A stretch of DNA of 64,000 bases from Gnetum montanum (Eukaryota > Streptophyta > Gnetopsida > Gnetales > Gnetaceae), in contig MNCI01007630.1 in the NCBI GenBank assembly GCA_015680685.1, positions 491,647 to 555,646 on the forward strand. The letters are read 5' to 3'. Both the position numbers and the translations under genes were made by a program. The first letter of the stretch is position 1. Each line of letters begins with the position of its first letter. The notes under the pieces were generated by a model, which did no database searches, was not told where the DNA came from, and saw only the letters and a list, made by a program, of their open reading frames with translations. This document shows positions 1 to 9,960 of the stretch, piece after piece.

Positions 1-1199
1 ATCGGGTCCGTTGGCTGCCACTCCCAGACCTGGTGCCAGTAATGCAGGAGGCTGTCGACACCAGAGCGCGGATGCAATTCTCCCTGTATGAGGCATTGCA
101 TCGGTCCATGATGGGCGCCGTGGTGCGCCTTTGTCGCAGAAAAGAAAAATTTAGTGTGCCGATCCCCTGCCCGCAACCACTGTACACGGGCCCGTTGGTG
201 CCAGTACTCCTCCTCCTCGTGGTGCAGGAGTTGAAGCTTGGCCTGCAAGGCGAGTTCCTCCCTAGAGTGGTCCACCCCATGCTCCTAGTGCTCCTGCAAC
301 GACTAGATATCCTACAGTTTAGCCTGGAGCAGACTGCGGCAGGTTCTGAAGTTGTATTTCTGCGTAGGGCCGATATTTTTAATTTGGGTTTTCAGGGTCT
401 TCAACCCATTCTTCAAAAATTCACGCGGATCCACCGAGGCGTTGTATTTTTGCCAGATGTCCTGCATCAACTTTTCTAGCCACGGCTTGCGGATCCAGGT
501 GAGTTCAAAACGGAAGGGATGAGGTCGCTAGAACTCTCCCCGCACCAGCTAGCAGAAGATGGGCTGGTGGTCAGAAGCCATGCGGGCACCCCCATAGACG
601 TGGATATCCCAATCGTTCAGTAACTTCTGACTGACCCACACCCGGTCAATACGGGATTGGACCCTCGCAGTGCCTTGCTTGCGGTTACTCCAGGTGTACT
701 TGCAGCCAGCGATTTCCATGTCGGACAGGCCATTCTGCTGCAATAGCGTGAGCATTTCGGTTACCCCTGGGGGCTCCACCAAATTGTCGCCAGTCTTCTC
801 CCAACTGAAGAGCCTCTGGTTGAAATCGTCAGTTAGCAACCAGCTGGCCTTTTTGGAACCAGCCCCGTGACCCGAGAGAGCTCATGAAGACGTGCCTGCC
901 ACCCCTACGGTCTGTAAACATTTGTAACCCACACGTCTGGCCCGGGTAAGTGCACCGTAATGCACCAGTCGGACATATCCAGGACGTGCGAGTCCACCCT
1001 GGTTAGGACCGCGAGACCACCCGCGCGCCCTCTGCTGAAGTTTTGTTTCTTGTAGGCAAACAATGTCACACTTCTCATCTCGCACCAAACAACGCAGGGT
1101 ATGTCGTTTGTATGGGGTACCCTGGTGGGGTGGTCCTAGGGGAGCTCCCGGTGATTTCCTTGGCCGGAGTGGGGCCAGCGGCCCTAGCCTACGCTGCAC
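1..1199 (-). pseudogene. Decayed LINE (L1-like): endonuclease and start of reverse transcriptase ORF
   Basis: Read on the minus strand this is the front part of the ORF2 of a plant L1-type LINE. Near 1040-1090 the frame encodes CDIVCLQETK, the metal-binding motif of the apurinic-endonuclease-like domain. At 549-839 follow TDDFN, a YTWSN motif, an RIDRVWVS motif and SDHQPI, the last conserved parts of the same domain. At about 120-260 comes VQWLRAGDRHTKFF, the well-known stretch between endonuclease and reverse transcriptase in plant LINEs. The reverse transcriptase itself would lie beyond the left edge. Frame breaks and stops separate the pieces, so it is not functional. Its 5' end lies near 1200, next to T- and A-rich runs, and it directly abuts the duplicated block that starts at 1259. 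Confidence 0.85.
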
Positions 1200-1883
1200 A
1201 CCTGTATAGTTCCTTTTTTTTTTGGAATATACTCACTCGACCTTTCACAAAAAAAAAAATGCATCTATCATCTTTTACATCTACCTATCAAATACTTGGT
1301 TTTGTAAAGGCATGCCGCTCCATCTTCTTAAATAAAATTTAATATTTTTAAATAACAATACAAAAAATATCTTATAAGTTCATAATGACCTTATTAATTA
1401 ATTTTTAAAAAATTTTATAAAGAACATTCATAAATCAAATTTTCATAAATAGTGTAATCTATTACTAATATATTATATAGATTTCTTGATTAAAATATAC
1501 ACTTGGTAGGTTGCATAGCAAAGGTTTAATACGACAGTGATGAATCCGGATAAAATACTACCATATCCATATCCATAAGATATAAGTAAAAATAATTAAA
1601 TAATTAAAAACAACGGATCACATTGTAAGCAAGTTGCATAAGTCGTATGAATTTGAATCTTCACCATTAAGATATTAACATAATAAATAAGAATTTAACT
1701 ATCAGTACTTTACTGAAATTAGAAGTTCTCTCGGTATGTCTATTCATGTATGTCTATCCATGTAGATCTCCGTAACCAGTAACCACCTTGCCTCTTTGTT
1801 TCATAAAAATATGACTTCTAAGTTTACTTAAGTTGTTTCTTAGAATGCTGTGAGACCCGTGAGGCCCGGCCATTTCTGCTGGT

Positions 1884-1937
1884 AATGGATCCTTCGACGA
1901 GCATATAAGCAGAAATGGATCCTTCGACGAGCATATA
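1884..1937 (+). promoter_or_regulatory. 24-bp direct repeat upstream of SRPBCC gene copy 1
   Basis: Two exact 24-bp copies (1884-1907 and 1914-1937; core ccttcgacgagcatata) lie 30 bp apart, about 240-290 bp before the TATA box. The same pair stands at 60303-60326 and 60333-60356 before gene copy 2, with one base changed in the second unit. The spacing and conservation fit a duplicated transcription factor site, but the factor is unknown. Confidence 0.5.
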
Positions 1938-2176
1938 CGTTGAAATTAACGGAAAAGCTGTTCTGATTTGTTGGTTACATTTAACTAGTTGTTTTAACTG
2001 CAGAAATGGAACATAATCTGCACGTGTGGAAATAATTTAGGGTCTACCTCTACCCTCAACTTAAATCCCTCGGGAGGCGCAGTTCTTGAGCCAAAAGTGG
2101 GATCATTCATGTTCAGTATGCCTATTTTTGTAACTTTGTTGTTATATTCCTTATCCATGTAACTATAGTACACATG

Positions 2177-2185
2177 TATATATAA
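2177..2185 (+). promoter_or_regulatory. TATA box of SRPBCC gene copy 1
   Basis: TATATATAA, about 138 bp before the proposed ATG at 2323, so the expected transcript start is near 2210 with a 5' leader of roughly 110 bases. It is conserved at 60608-60616 in copy 2, and a TA-run at the same relative place exists in the gene-less third copy near 58895. Confidence 0.55.
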
Positions 2186-2322
2186 CTGCCATGACCTGTA
2201 GCTAGCTAAGTACATCTGCATCTGTGTTCTGTTTTGTTTGAACTGCTTTGCTTTGGGCTATTTGCTTTTCCTGTTTCATTGTCGCATCGGTTCTGAGTTT
2301 TCGGTATTTAGTGAAAACTTTC

Positions 2323-2874
2323 ATGGAGCAAGGTCATGCCATTAGTCTAACCTGGGCAGAAAGGCTGTTCAGGGTGCTATTTCTACTGGGTTATGTTACT
2401 GTTTTTACTTCTGGAACTGTGAATGCAGCTGTAAAGAGACACGGAAGCTTGCCCAGACAAGTGAATGCAAGTGCAGAAAAAGTTTGGCCGATAGCCAGTG
2501 ACTTTGCAGGGCTAAAGAAGGTGCTGGTCAGCATTAACTCTTCAACCATTGTTGCAGGGATTCCCAACAAAGTGGGTTGCGTCAGGAAAGTGGTAGATGG
2601 TGATAAGTTCGCTCTGGAAAAGTTGATCTACTTGAATAATAAAACAATGAAATACATCTATACCATTGCCTCCAGTGCGGATAGTAACTTTGGATTCCAA
2701 AAATACGTAGATGTAGTTAGTGTGCGTAAGGTTAATGCTAATGCTTCTATTGTAACTTGGACTTACTTCTTTGAAGCTGCCAATGATGGCATTGCCGATA
2801 CGTTGGTAGCCGTCCTTTCAGTTAAGTCTGCAGCCATGGCCACCAAAATGCAAGAACTTGCAGATGCAATTTGA
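2323..2874 (+). CDS. SRPBCC/Bet v 1-fold protein, lachrymatory-factor-synthase-like (copy 1)
   Basis: A 183-aa single-exon protein starting at the first in-frame ATG; the open frame extends back to 2248 but only through a TTG. Residues about 14-35 are hydrophobic and end in TVNAA, like a cleavable signal peptide or a membrane anchor. The rest matches the plant polyketide-cyclase/dehydrase-type SRPBCC fold: EKVWPIASDFAGL (helix after the first strand), VGCVRKV, a central LEKL..LNNKTMKYIYTI pair of strands, SNFGFQKYVDVVSVRKV, and the long C-terminal helix ending in MATKMQELADAI. The fold binds hydrophobic ligands in a cavity; the onion enzyme and ABA receptors belong to the superfamily, but no substrate can be assigned here. 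The N-terminal hydrophobic segment is unusual for these mostly cytosolic proteins. Alternative: an upstream exon supplies a different N-terminus. Family call fairly sure, function unknown. Confidence 0.8.
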   Translation: MEQGHAISLTWAERLFRVLFLLGYVTVFTSGTVNAAVKRHGSLPRQVNASAEKVWPIASDFAGLKKVLVSINSSTIVAGIPNKVGCVRKVVDGDKFALEKLIYLNNKTMKYIYTIASSADSNFGFQKYVDVVSVRKVNANASIVTWTYFFEAANDGIADTLVAVLSVKSAAMATKMQELADAI

Positions 2875-3256
2875 CTTTCTCAGTATTTTAGCTATAAATG
2901 TAAACCTGAATTGCTACAATGCTCGAGGGTAGTCAAATCAATGTGTCCATAATGTTCCGGATAAGTCAAATCAATGTGTTGCATAATTTAAGAGCAGTGT
3001 TGATTCCAATAAATACTTTGTAGTTGTTCAAAGTTTGAACAATTATTCTTGAAACCAATCTAATCTACTATCCTCAATTTTTGGTATTTCATTTTTTTTC
3101 TTTTAATAATTCTTATGCAATATACTAATATAGCCTTTATTATTAAGCTAACAGTTACCATTATACAATATGTAAGACATTCTTAATGTAAATATAAAAG
3201 ATTCTAAAAATTTTTAATATGAGCAATGCAACTAGATTCAGTAGGTGAACCTTCAA

Positions 3257-6150
3257 CCGAGTTCAATGTATCTTTGTTATTCTATGAGTTACCTGATTAT
3301 TTATATGAATCTATTACTTAGGAAATTTATAGACATTAAAATTTTTGGTCATTTACCTCATTCCTAAAGTTTTTGGAGTCATTTAAATTTGGTTTGCAAA
3401 GATTAAGAAAGTTACTAAAATTTATTAATTTGATAATGGTGTCTAAGGCCCTTGATATTGGTGTTCTTAATCATCATCATCCTTTATTAATTATTGGAAA
3501 GTAAACTTTTCTTAATGGAGCATCTTCTAAATTTCAAAGGATTCCTTGTTTTGTTGAATTACGGAATCTAATATTGATTTTGAAAAAGTTTAAAGGAATA
3601 TTATCTCTTGAATAGGGCCAATCAAGCATTTTAAAACCCTAGCTACAACTAATGATTTTGTAGAAATAAATATATGATTAGGGTGGATCTTCATTTGCTT
3701 AAGCAAAAATTTCTTCTACATACTCATAGAATTGATTATATGTAGAACATTATTTATTACAACCTTGCAAAGTCATGTTACTATTGTTATTAAAAGGATC
3801 ATATGTTTCATTCATGTCCTTTCATGTTAGATACAAAGGATATCCAAACATGTTAGCACGAAGGTATTACAAATATTACTAAAGTTTCTTCTATAAATGT
3901 TGTATATCCTACTATGATTTTCTTCTACAAATGCTACAAATCTTACAATGATTTCTTTTGCTAATGTTTTAACAATTAGTGCACCCTTTGCTTTTATTAT
4001 TGATCAAAGAAATGTGCCTTTGAGGAAAGGTTTTAGTTAAATCAATTTCAAAGAATTCCTTCATGAGTAAGGTGAAATAAATAATTTTTTCTAAGGTCTC
4101 ATAGAAACTTTTGGTTGAGTTAGATGGTTTTCAAATATTTTTGCATAATAAAAAACATTAAGTCTATCTATTAGTGATTACATGCCAAATCTTCAAAATG
4201 GACAACATGTTCAAGATATTTTAACTCCTAATAATTAATTTGTAACTATTGGTCAAAATACGGAGATAATAAATTTTCATAATATTAATTTCATTGATAG
4301 AGTGCAGACCTTTCCCTCCACTGAATGTCTATCTCGTCATGGAATGTCCAACTCTCTACCCCACAAAGGATGTTTTAGGAATTTTTTATAAGAATGAAGG
4401 ATATAAAACTTGGATAATGATTATAATAAATTATGGATTAGAAATAAATGCAAAAAGAGAATACTGCATGTAAGAAAATGAATCTCATTGATAGAATGTT
4501 ACAAAATATACTAAACATAAGTTACTCCATATTTCTATAGATCTAAAATATGTATGATATATGAGTTTTCCCACTACTAATAAGGATAATCACCCGAAGG
4601 CACATTGCTCAACGTGCTAAGCAAGGTCCTAAGAGGGTTGGTAAAAGGGCAAAAATATAATATGAAATTTAACTTTGCCTACTACTTATATATAATATCT
4701 AAATTAAAGTGAACATAAAAGTTCATTTGACATGATTATCTCTAACATAAGATGTAAGGAGTATTAATATAACATAAGAAAATTAATAAAGGTACATTTC
4801 ACAATTATTGTGTGGCAAGTATCCCCAAACTAAGCCATACAAATCATGATTGTTGTGTTTGACTTGATTGTAATTCATTGACTAGACTAATGAAGTACTT
4901 AGATTATAAATGTGATCATGAGTTGCCATCTTCCCAATTATACTTATGTTAGCTTTAGTTTATATGGTTACTCATAACTGAGGTATATGATCTTTGATGT
5001 TATTTGGACATATTAAAATATTAGAAAAATTATAAAAAAAATAAAAATTAATTTAATAAATAAAAAATATAATATAATATATTTTAATTGATGAGTAGTT
5101 GTTCCCAAGTTATCCTATACATCTTAAACTCATGCTATCACCACTATAACGAACATGCATTGTTGGACACACAAAGTAGCAAAGTGCTAAGATTACCATA
5201 TGTTAATATGTTTGTGCTTGAATTTGGTTGAACTTATTTCACATTATTAACATGCATTTGAAATTAAAAAGATTAGTTAAATGCATAAATTTAAAAAATA
5301 ATGGAAAATATTATGATTAAAAAAATATTAGACTAAGTCAATGTACTACAATGAAATTATAATCTTGATCTTGTTGTCATAATGGAATTATATTTAGTCA
5401 AAAAATCTTAAATAAGACTCCATCAATTAACTCAATTTATGTTGCAAGCACTCACTGACTATTCCAAATTACAAGACCTTCATTACATTCAGATCAAAAT
5501 GATATATTTAATCAGGGAGGTGGATGGTCTTTATAGAAGCTACCATTAAGTTTTATGATACCTAAATTACTAGGTTTAAAAAAATTAGAAACACCTTGAT
5601 GACTATCATAATTAAAGAGCATATTGAAATTGTAACACAACGTAAATATTGAAAAGTCCACAATGTTAAATGTATTTGTTATATCCAAATAGTTAAATGT
5701 ATAAACAAGGATAAATGTCATTATATAATATTTTTCTGTTTATAATATGCTATCTATATCTTATAATGAAATCTAAATCAACGTATATAAAGGTTAGAAG
5801 GAACGCTCATGTCATTAAATCAAATAAACATAATGAGTACCTGAAATTAAATGAGAGAAATAAATAACAGAATTACAAATTATAAGTTATAACTAACAAG
5901 TACTATAACAAACCAACATCATGGTAATGATGGAGATCATGATGGTATATACAGGCACCCGTGAGCCCTCCAGGTAAGCACACAGAAATAAAGTACGGCT
6001 GCTGCATCACGCTTGCTGCAACAAACAAAATGTCTGTGAAGGTATGATTTAATGTTTTCATAATGGTATGCACTTAGATTAATTGTAGGATGGCGGTATG
6101 CATTCAGACTAACAGGGGAGAAGTTTACCTAACTACAAGCTGAGTACAAG
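3257..6150. other. AT-rich intergenic sequence without recognisable gene
   Basis: About 2.9 kb of very AT-rich sequence with only short open frames full of stops. I read all frames for domain motifs and saw none. This stretch lies inside the roughly 14.3 kb (3257-17530) that is absent from the second copy of the duplication. Confidence 0.6.
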
Positions 6151-6716
6151 CATGGCAAACGTGATATCAGTAAGACAAAGCTGAGTACAAGCATGGACAC
6201 TCAGGGAGTGGTGCACACAAAACAAAACTTCTACATCATGCCTCAAAATGGAAGTTTGTGTCAATAACAGCCAAATGCCAGCAAGAGACCGATGTGAATG
6301 ATTTGAATTAAAACTCTACATAATCGCTTATGGTAAACGTATATCAGTCGGACAAAACTGAATACAAACATGGCAAACGTGATATCAGTAAGACAAAGCT
6401 GAGTACAAGCCGGGACACTCAGGGGGTGGTCCACATGAAACCAAACTTCTACATCATGTCTCACAATACCTCAAAATGAAAAGTTTGTGGCAATAACAGC
6501 TAAAACTGAGTACAATCATGGCAAACGTGATATCAGTAAGACAAAGCTGAGTACAAGCATGGACACTAAGGGAATGGTGCACACAGAACAAGCTTCTGCC
6601 TCAAAATCAACTGTTGGTGGTAAAAACAGCCAAATGTCTGTCAGAGAACGAGACTTGAACGATTTGAATTAAAATTCCATAGAAGCGTCCATGGCAAACT
6701 TGATATCAGTAAGACA
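6151..6716 (+). repeat. Four diverged tandem repeats directly upstream of the lectin promoter
   Basis: A segment starting catggcaaac(g/t)tgatatcag and followed by taagacaaagctgagtacaag begins at 6151, 6369, 6517 and 6690 (the last shortened and ending in the TATA region). Spacing is about 218, 148 and 173 bp. The first three units also share later segments such as ggacactcaggg and a caataacagc tract. The array ends about 10 bp before the lectin TATA box, so it may be a multiplied promoter module. Confidence 0.75.
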
Positions 6717-6724
6717 CCAAAACC

Positions 6725-6732
6725 TATAAATA
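6725..6732 (+). promoter_or_regulatory. TATA box of the jacalin lectin gene
   Basis: TATAAATA, a consensus plant TATA box 120 bp before the ATG at 6845, directly after the last upstream repeat unit. Expected transcript start near 6757, leaving a leader of about 90 bases. Confidence 0.65.
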
Positions 6733-6844
6733 GCAGCTTGGATTAAATACTTCCATCCATACATATCTTGACTCAACTCAATTAATAGTGCTCCTCGATT
6801 TGTAATTGTGTTTTCCTGGTTAGAGTTGTGTCTTAAAGTTTGCA

Positions 6845-8490
6845 ATGGCAAAAGGAATTATTTCCCAGAACAATAACAATAGCGACGTATGTAATTATCC
6901 CTTTCTGGTCGTTATGATTGATTGGTTAAATTCGTGCCACAGTCCAATGCACCGATAATAGTCTAACACAAAGAAACTTGTCCTTGTGCAGACTGTGATA
7001 TCGTACCCGCCAGAATCTTTATGGGGCGATAAATCAGTAAGTTCGACTCACAATGACGATGGAATCCATTACAGAGTTGCAGCAGTTACCCTCACCACGG
7101 ACACGTTCCTCAATACCATGGCCTTTACCTATCAAGAAGAAGACGGTTCTACCAAAGTCTATCCACAATTTGGCAAAGTTAAAGGCGCCAATGTATACAA
7201 TGTAAGGCATCATTTTCTGATTCTGGGCATTTTAAAAACAGGACAGTGTTACTACAATGTAAGGCATTATTTTCTGATTTTGGTCCTTTTAAAAACAGGA
7301 CAGTGTTACTACTCTTTTTATCTGTTGGTTTGTTGTAATTACTGGTCTATTTCACTTAAATCTTTTAGAGTGAACTTGATTGCATGTACCGTGACTTTGG
7401 ACTTCTGTACAGATCACCTTTCAGAAGGATGAAACGTTGGTGGGCATTAGTGGGCATCCTGGAACAGTCGATTCCAACATTAGGGTGCTATCTGTGACGT
7501 TTTACACTAATCTTGGAAAACATGGACCTTTCGGTAACGAGGACGTTGAGGGAGCGCAAAGCTTTGAATGTCGTCCCACGGGTGGATGTGAAATTGCTGG
7601 TTTTTATGGGAGAGTCAGGAATTTCCTAAACAGCCTAGGACTCCGTGTTCGTTTAACCATGCAAGCCTGTGATCCAAACGAAGCGTCGTCCATGACATCT
7701 GCCGTAACATCGGCTATGAGAAGTGCTGCAAAAATCTTGAAAGTCAGTTACCTTTAATTTAATTTTCGAAATTCATTCTAAGAAAACGCTAGGATGTTAC
7801 ACACACGACATAGGAGACGATGATATAACCTCCATATTTTCTTTATTACAACCTGAATTTTGCGTATCCTTTTCTTTAATTTCTTCTATGGCAAACATAG
7901 CAGGGTGAAGATTGGACACCACTGCCATCTCTCTCATGGGGAGGCCAAGGTGGACATCCTTGGGATGAGTGCACTTTTAAGGGCATTAAACAAATCAAAA
8001 TAAAATATGGCGATTCAGCTATCTACACAATCCAGTCTCAGTATGTTGGAATAGAAGGAGATACGGTGCAAGGGGCTGAGCAAGGATATGGCAGTACTCC
8101 CGCACAAAATGCTGTACGACGGTATTTGTTTTCCCACGAACAATTCACGGTATTTGTTTTCCCACGAACAATTCACTAATTGTGTTTATTAAGAACAATT
8201 TAAAGCGGCAATGATGCATGGATAATTATTTGCATATTTTGTAATTTGTGTGAATGTAATAGATTGATCTGAACTACCCGGACGAGTACCTTATGTCTGT
8301 AAGTGGAACTACTGGAAAGAGCAGTTTTTTTGAGAAAGGGGTGAAAAGTTTGAAATATATCACTAACTTGAAGGTGTACGCTCCATATGGTGACATTTCT
8401 GGAGAAGCTTTTTCGTTCCCGGAAACTGGGTGCAAGATCATAGGCTTTTATGGAAGGTCTGGTACAGTTCTGGATAGCATTGGTGTATAA
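6845..8490 (+). CDS. Jacalin-related lectin with two jacalin domains (five exons)
   Basis: Proposed join 6845-6886, 6992-7201, 7413-7742, 7904-8113, 8263-8490, giving 339 aa; all introns are phase 0 and begin GT and end AG, with donor 7743 (gtcagt) the weakest. Jacalin-related lectins are beta-prism proteins that bind mannose or galactose glycans, often in defence. Domain 1 (exons 2-3) has the strands ITFQKDETLVGISG, VLSVTFYTNLG, YGPFG-like HGPFG and EIAGFYGR, then a 30-residue linker. Domain 2 (exons 4-5) has WGGQGGHPWDE, IKIKYGDSAIYTIQSQY, DEYLMSVSG and IIGFYGRSGTVLDSIGV, where it stops. The sugar-binding GxxxD motif is kept in domain 2 (GTVLD) but lost in domain 1 (RNFLN). No signal peptide is seen, so a nucleocytoplasmic lectin is likely. 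Intron 4 holds a 28-bp tandem duplication near 8120-8175. If the weak donor at 7743 is not used, the protein ends at 7757 as a one-domain lectin. Confidence 0.82.
7199..7312 (+). repeat. 57-bp tandem duplication carrying two splice donors in the lectin gene
   Basis: Two 57-bp units in direct tandem (7199-7255, 7256-7312), each starting aatgtaaggcat. Each contains the exon 2 donor GTAAGG, at 7202 and 7259. Because 57 is divisible by three and the frame has no stop, use of the second donor would insert 19 residues between the two halves of jacalin domain 1. Confidence 0.9.
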
Positions 8491-8880
8491 CCTATGCATC
8501 AAAAGAATCCGATTCGTGGAAGCGAGGAATCGAGGATTCACGATTCTGAACGTGTTGGGTACGTGTGCCTCAAAAAAAAGTGGGGACGGGTTGGGGACGT
8601 GATAGAGAAAATTTAAATATATTAATTTTAAAAAATAAATAAATCTCATATATCATATAAAAAACGTTGTAGAATATAGAACAAGTACAATTTAAATTCA
8701 AAATATTGTTAATGCTTAAAAATTGCATAAAAGATTGCAATGAAACATTAAGTATTGAGTCTCATGTGTATTATAAAATATTTTAGCATTATCATATATA
8801 TATATGATAAAGAGTTTCTTGCCAAAGCTTAGAAATTGTCACGTTGTTCAAATTCTAATTTTAACCTATATTTTCTCCTT

Positions 8881-8932
8881 GCTCTACTCTAAAAAGTAAA
8901 TTTGTAGCTCTACTCTAAAGAGTAAATTTGTA
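8881..8932. repeat. 26-bp tandem repeat, two units
   Basis: Two adjacent near-identical units starting gctctactctaaa (8881-8906, 8907-8932). No known role. Confidence 0.8.
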
Positions 8933-8984
8933 AAACCTGCTTCATTTTGTTCTATGTCATTAATATCAATCATCATCTTCTAGA

Positions 8985-9960
8985 TTAACATCCCAACAAA
9001 GAATAGGTGATTGGGATTAAATCATTAATATTAAGATTCATTGCTCCAGGAACATTAACTACTAAGTCAGTAGAATAACTTTCTCTATCATCAACTATTG
9101 GAACATCATCATCTTCTAGATTAACATCCCAACAAAGAATAGGTGATTGCCTATATTTTATTTCCTTTTTTTCTTCCAATCTAATCATGCTATGAAGAGA
9201 TAGTAATTTTTCAACTCTTTTTGGAGTTAGACTATTTCTTTTGATCTGATAAATGAAAAAATATGTTGACCAATTTCTTTCAGAAAAAGATGCAACCTAC
9301 ATAAATGATAAAAATAAGAATAAATTTTTGCATTGTTAAAAAATTCATTTTATAAATTATTCAAAACTTCATCAATAAACAAACTCATTTGAAACTTAAG
9401 ACCTAATAGCCTATTAATTATGGTGTTTAAAAAATGCATGATATATAAAACATCACTATTTCAAGTTTTCAAACATCACATTTCATAAATTAATTAAGAA
9501 AATTAATACGTATTAATATTTGTTATATGTTTAATAAAAAAACTGATCTGAGAAAGAAACTTCACTGCTAAAGTTTGAAATCTAAGAGTATCTGCTACTA
9601 TCTCCACCATGCAAACTCCACCATCCAGCTAGATCTTCTTGAGCTATTCTATCCATATCAAGTATAGCATCTTCACATTTAAATGCTTTTATATGTCCTT
9701 TAGTAAATTGAAGCCTATTCTTACATCAAAATCAAAATCGTCACAAGGCCTTGTTGGATTTAATGCATATTCAGCCATATTCTTAATATTTAATGCATAT
9801 GCAGCCATATGCAATGGGGTATTTATAGCATTCATCTTTTTAGAATCAATGGAAGTAACTGAGCATTATAAAAATCAAGAGAGCTATCAATTTCTATACC
9901 ATATTTTCATAAATTACATAAATTTCTTATCTTTATCAACATAAAAGATGAAATCAACAA
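8985..9960 (-). pseudogene. Decayed hAT-superfamily transposase, C-terminal half
   Basis: On the minus strand, from high to low coordinates: a PLHMAAYALN motif near 9790-9815 (typical PLHaaayaLNP of plant hAT transposases), an AGWWSLHG motif near 9615-9640, then SERNWSTYFFIYQIKRNSL at about 9225-9290 and RVEKLLSLHSMIRLEE, the hAT C-terminal dimerisation region. An acidic tail follows to the stop at 8985. The order matches the family, but stops and frame changes separate the pieces. A 45-bp direct repeat (starting near 8969 and 9105) lies in the tail-coding part, suggesting a local duplication. No terminal inverted repeats or 8-bp target duplication were found. Confidence 0.75.

Larger units (their letters stand above)
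1259..3256. repeat. Duplicated block 1, copy 1 (SRPBCC gene with flanks)
   Basis: About 2 kb that recurs at 59710-61681 with very high identity across the upstream region, coding region and 3' flank. Similarity stops abruptly after the sequence cagtaggtgaaccttcaa. On the left side the match starts right next to the LINE remnant, whereas the second copy goes on matching a third, more diverged copy (58037-58920) further upstream. The left border here is therefore best explained by the LINE having replaced or split the older sequence. Confidence 0.95.

Noticed and set aside
33-479. 148-codon plus-strand frame at the left edge
   Set aside because: It is the antisense of the LINE sequence, whose minus-strand frame carries VQWLRAGDRHTKFF.
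1994-2221. 75-codon minus-strand frame in front of SRPBCC gene copy 1
   Set aside because: It covers the promoter and TATA region and has no domain; chance frame.
2248-2322. N-terminal extension of 25 codons on the SRPBCC protein
   Set aside because: It would need a TTG start directly after a stop; no ATG and no clear acceptor, so the ATG at 2323 was used.
4560-5100. Possible gene or element in 3.3-5.9 kb
   Set aside because: All six frames are full of stops and no motif of transposase, RT or plant protein could be read.
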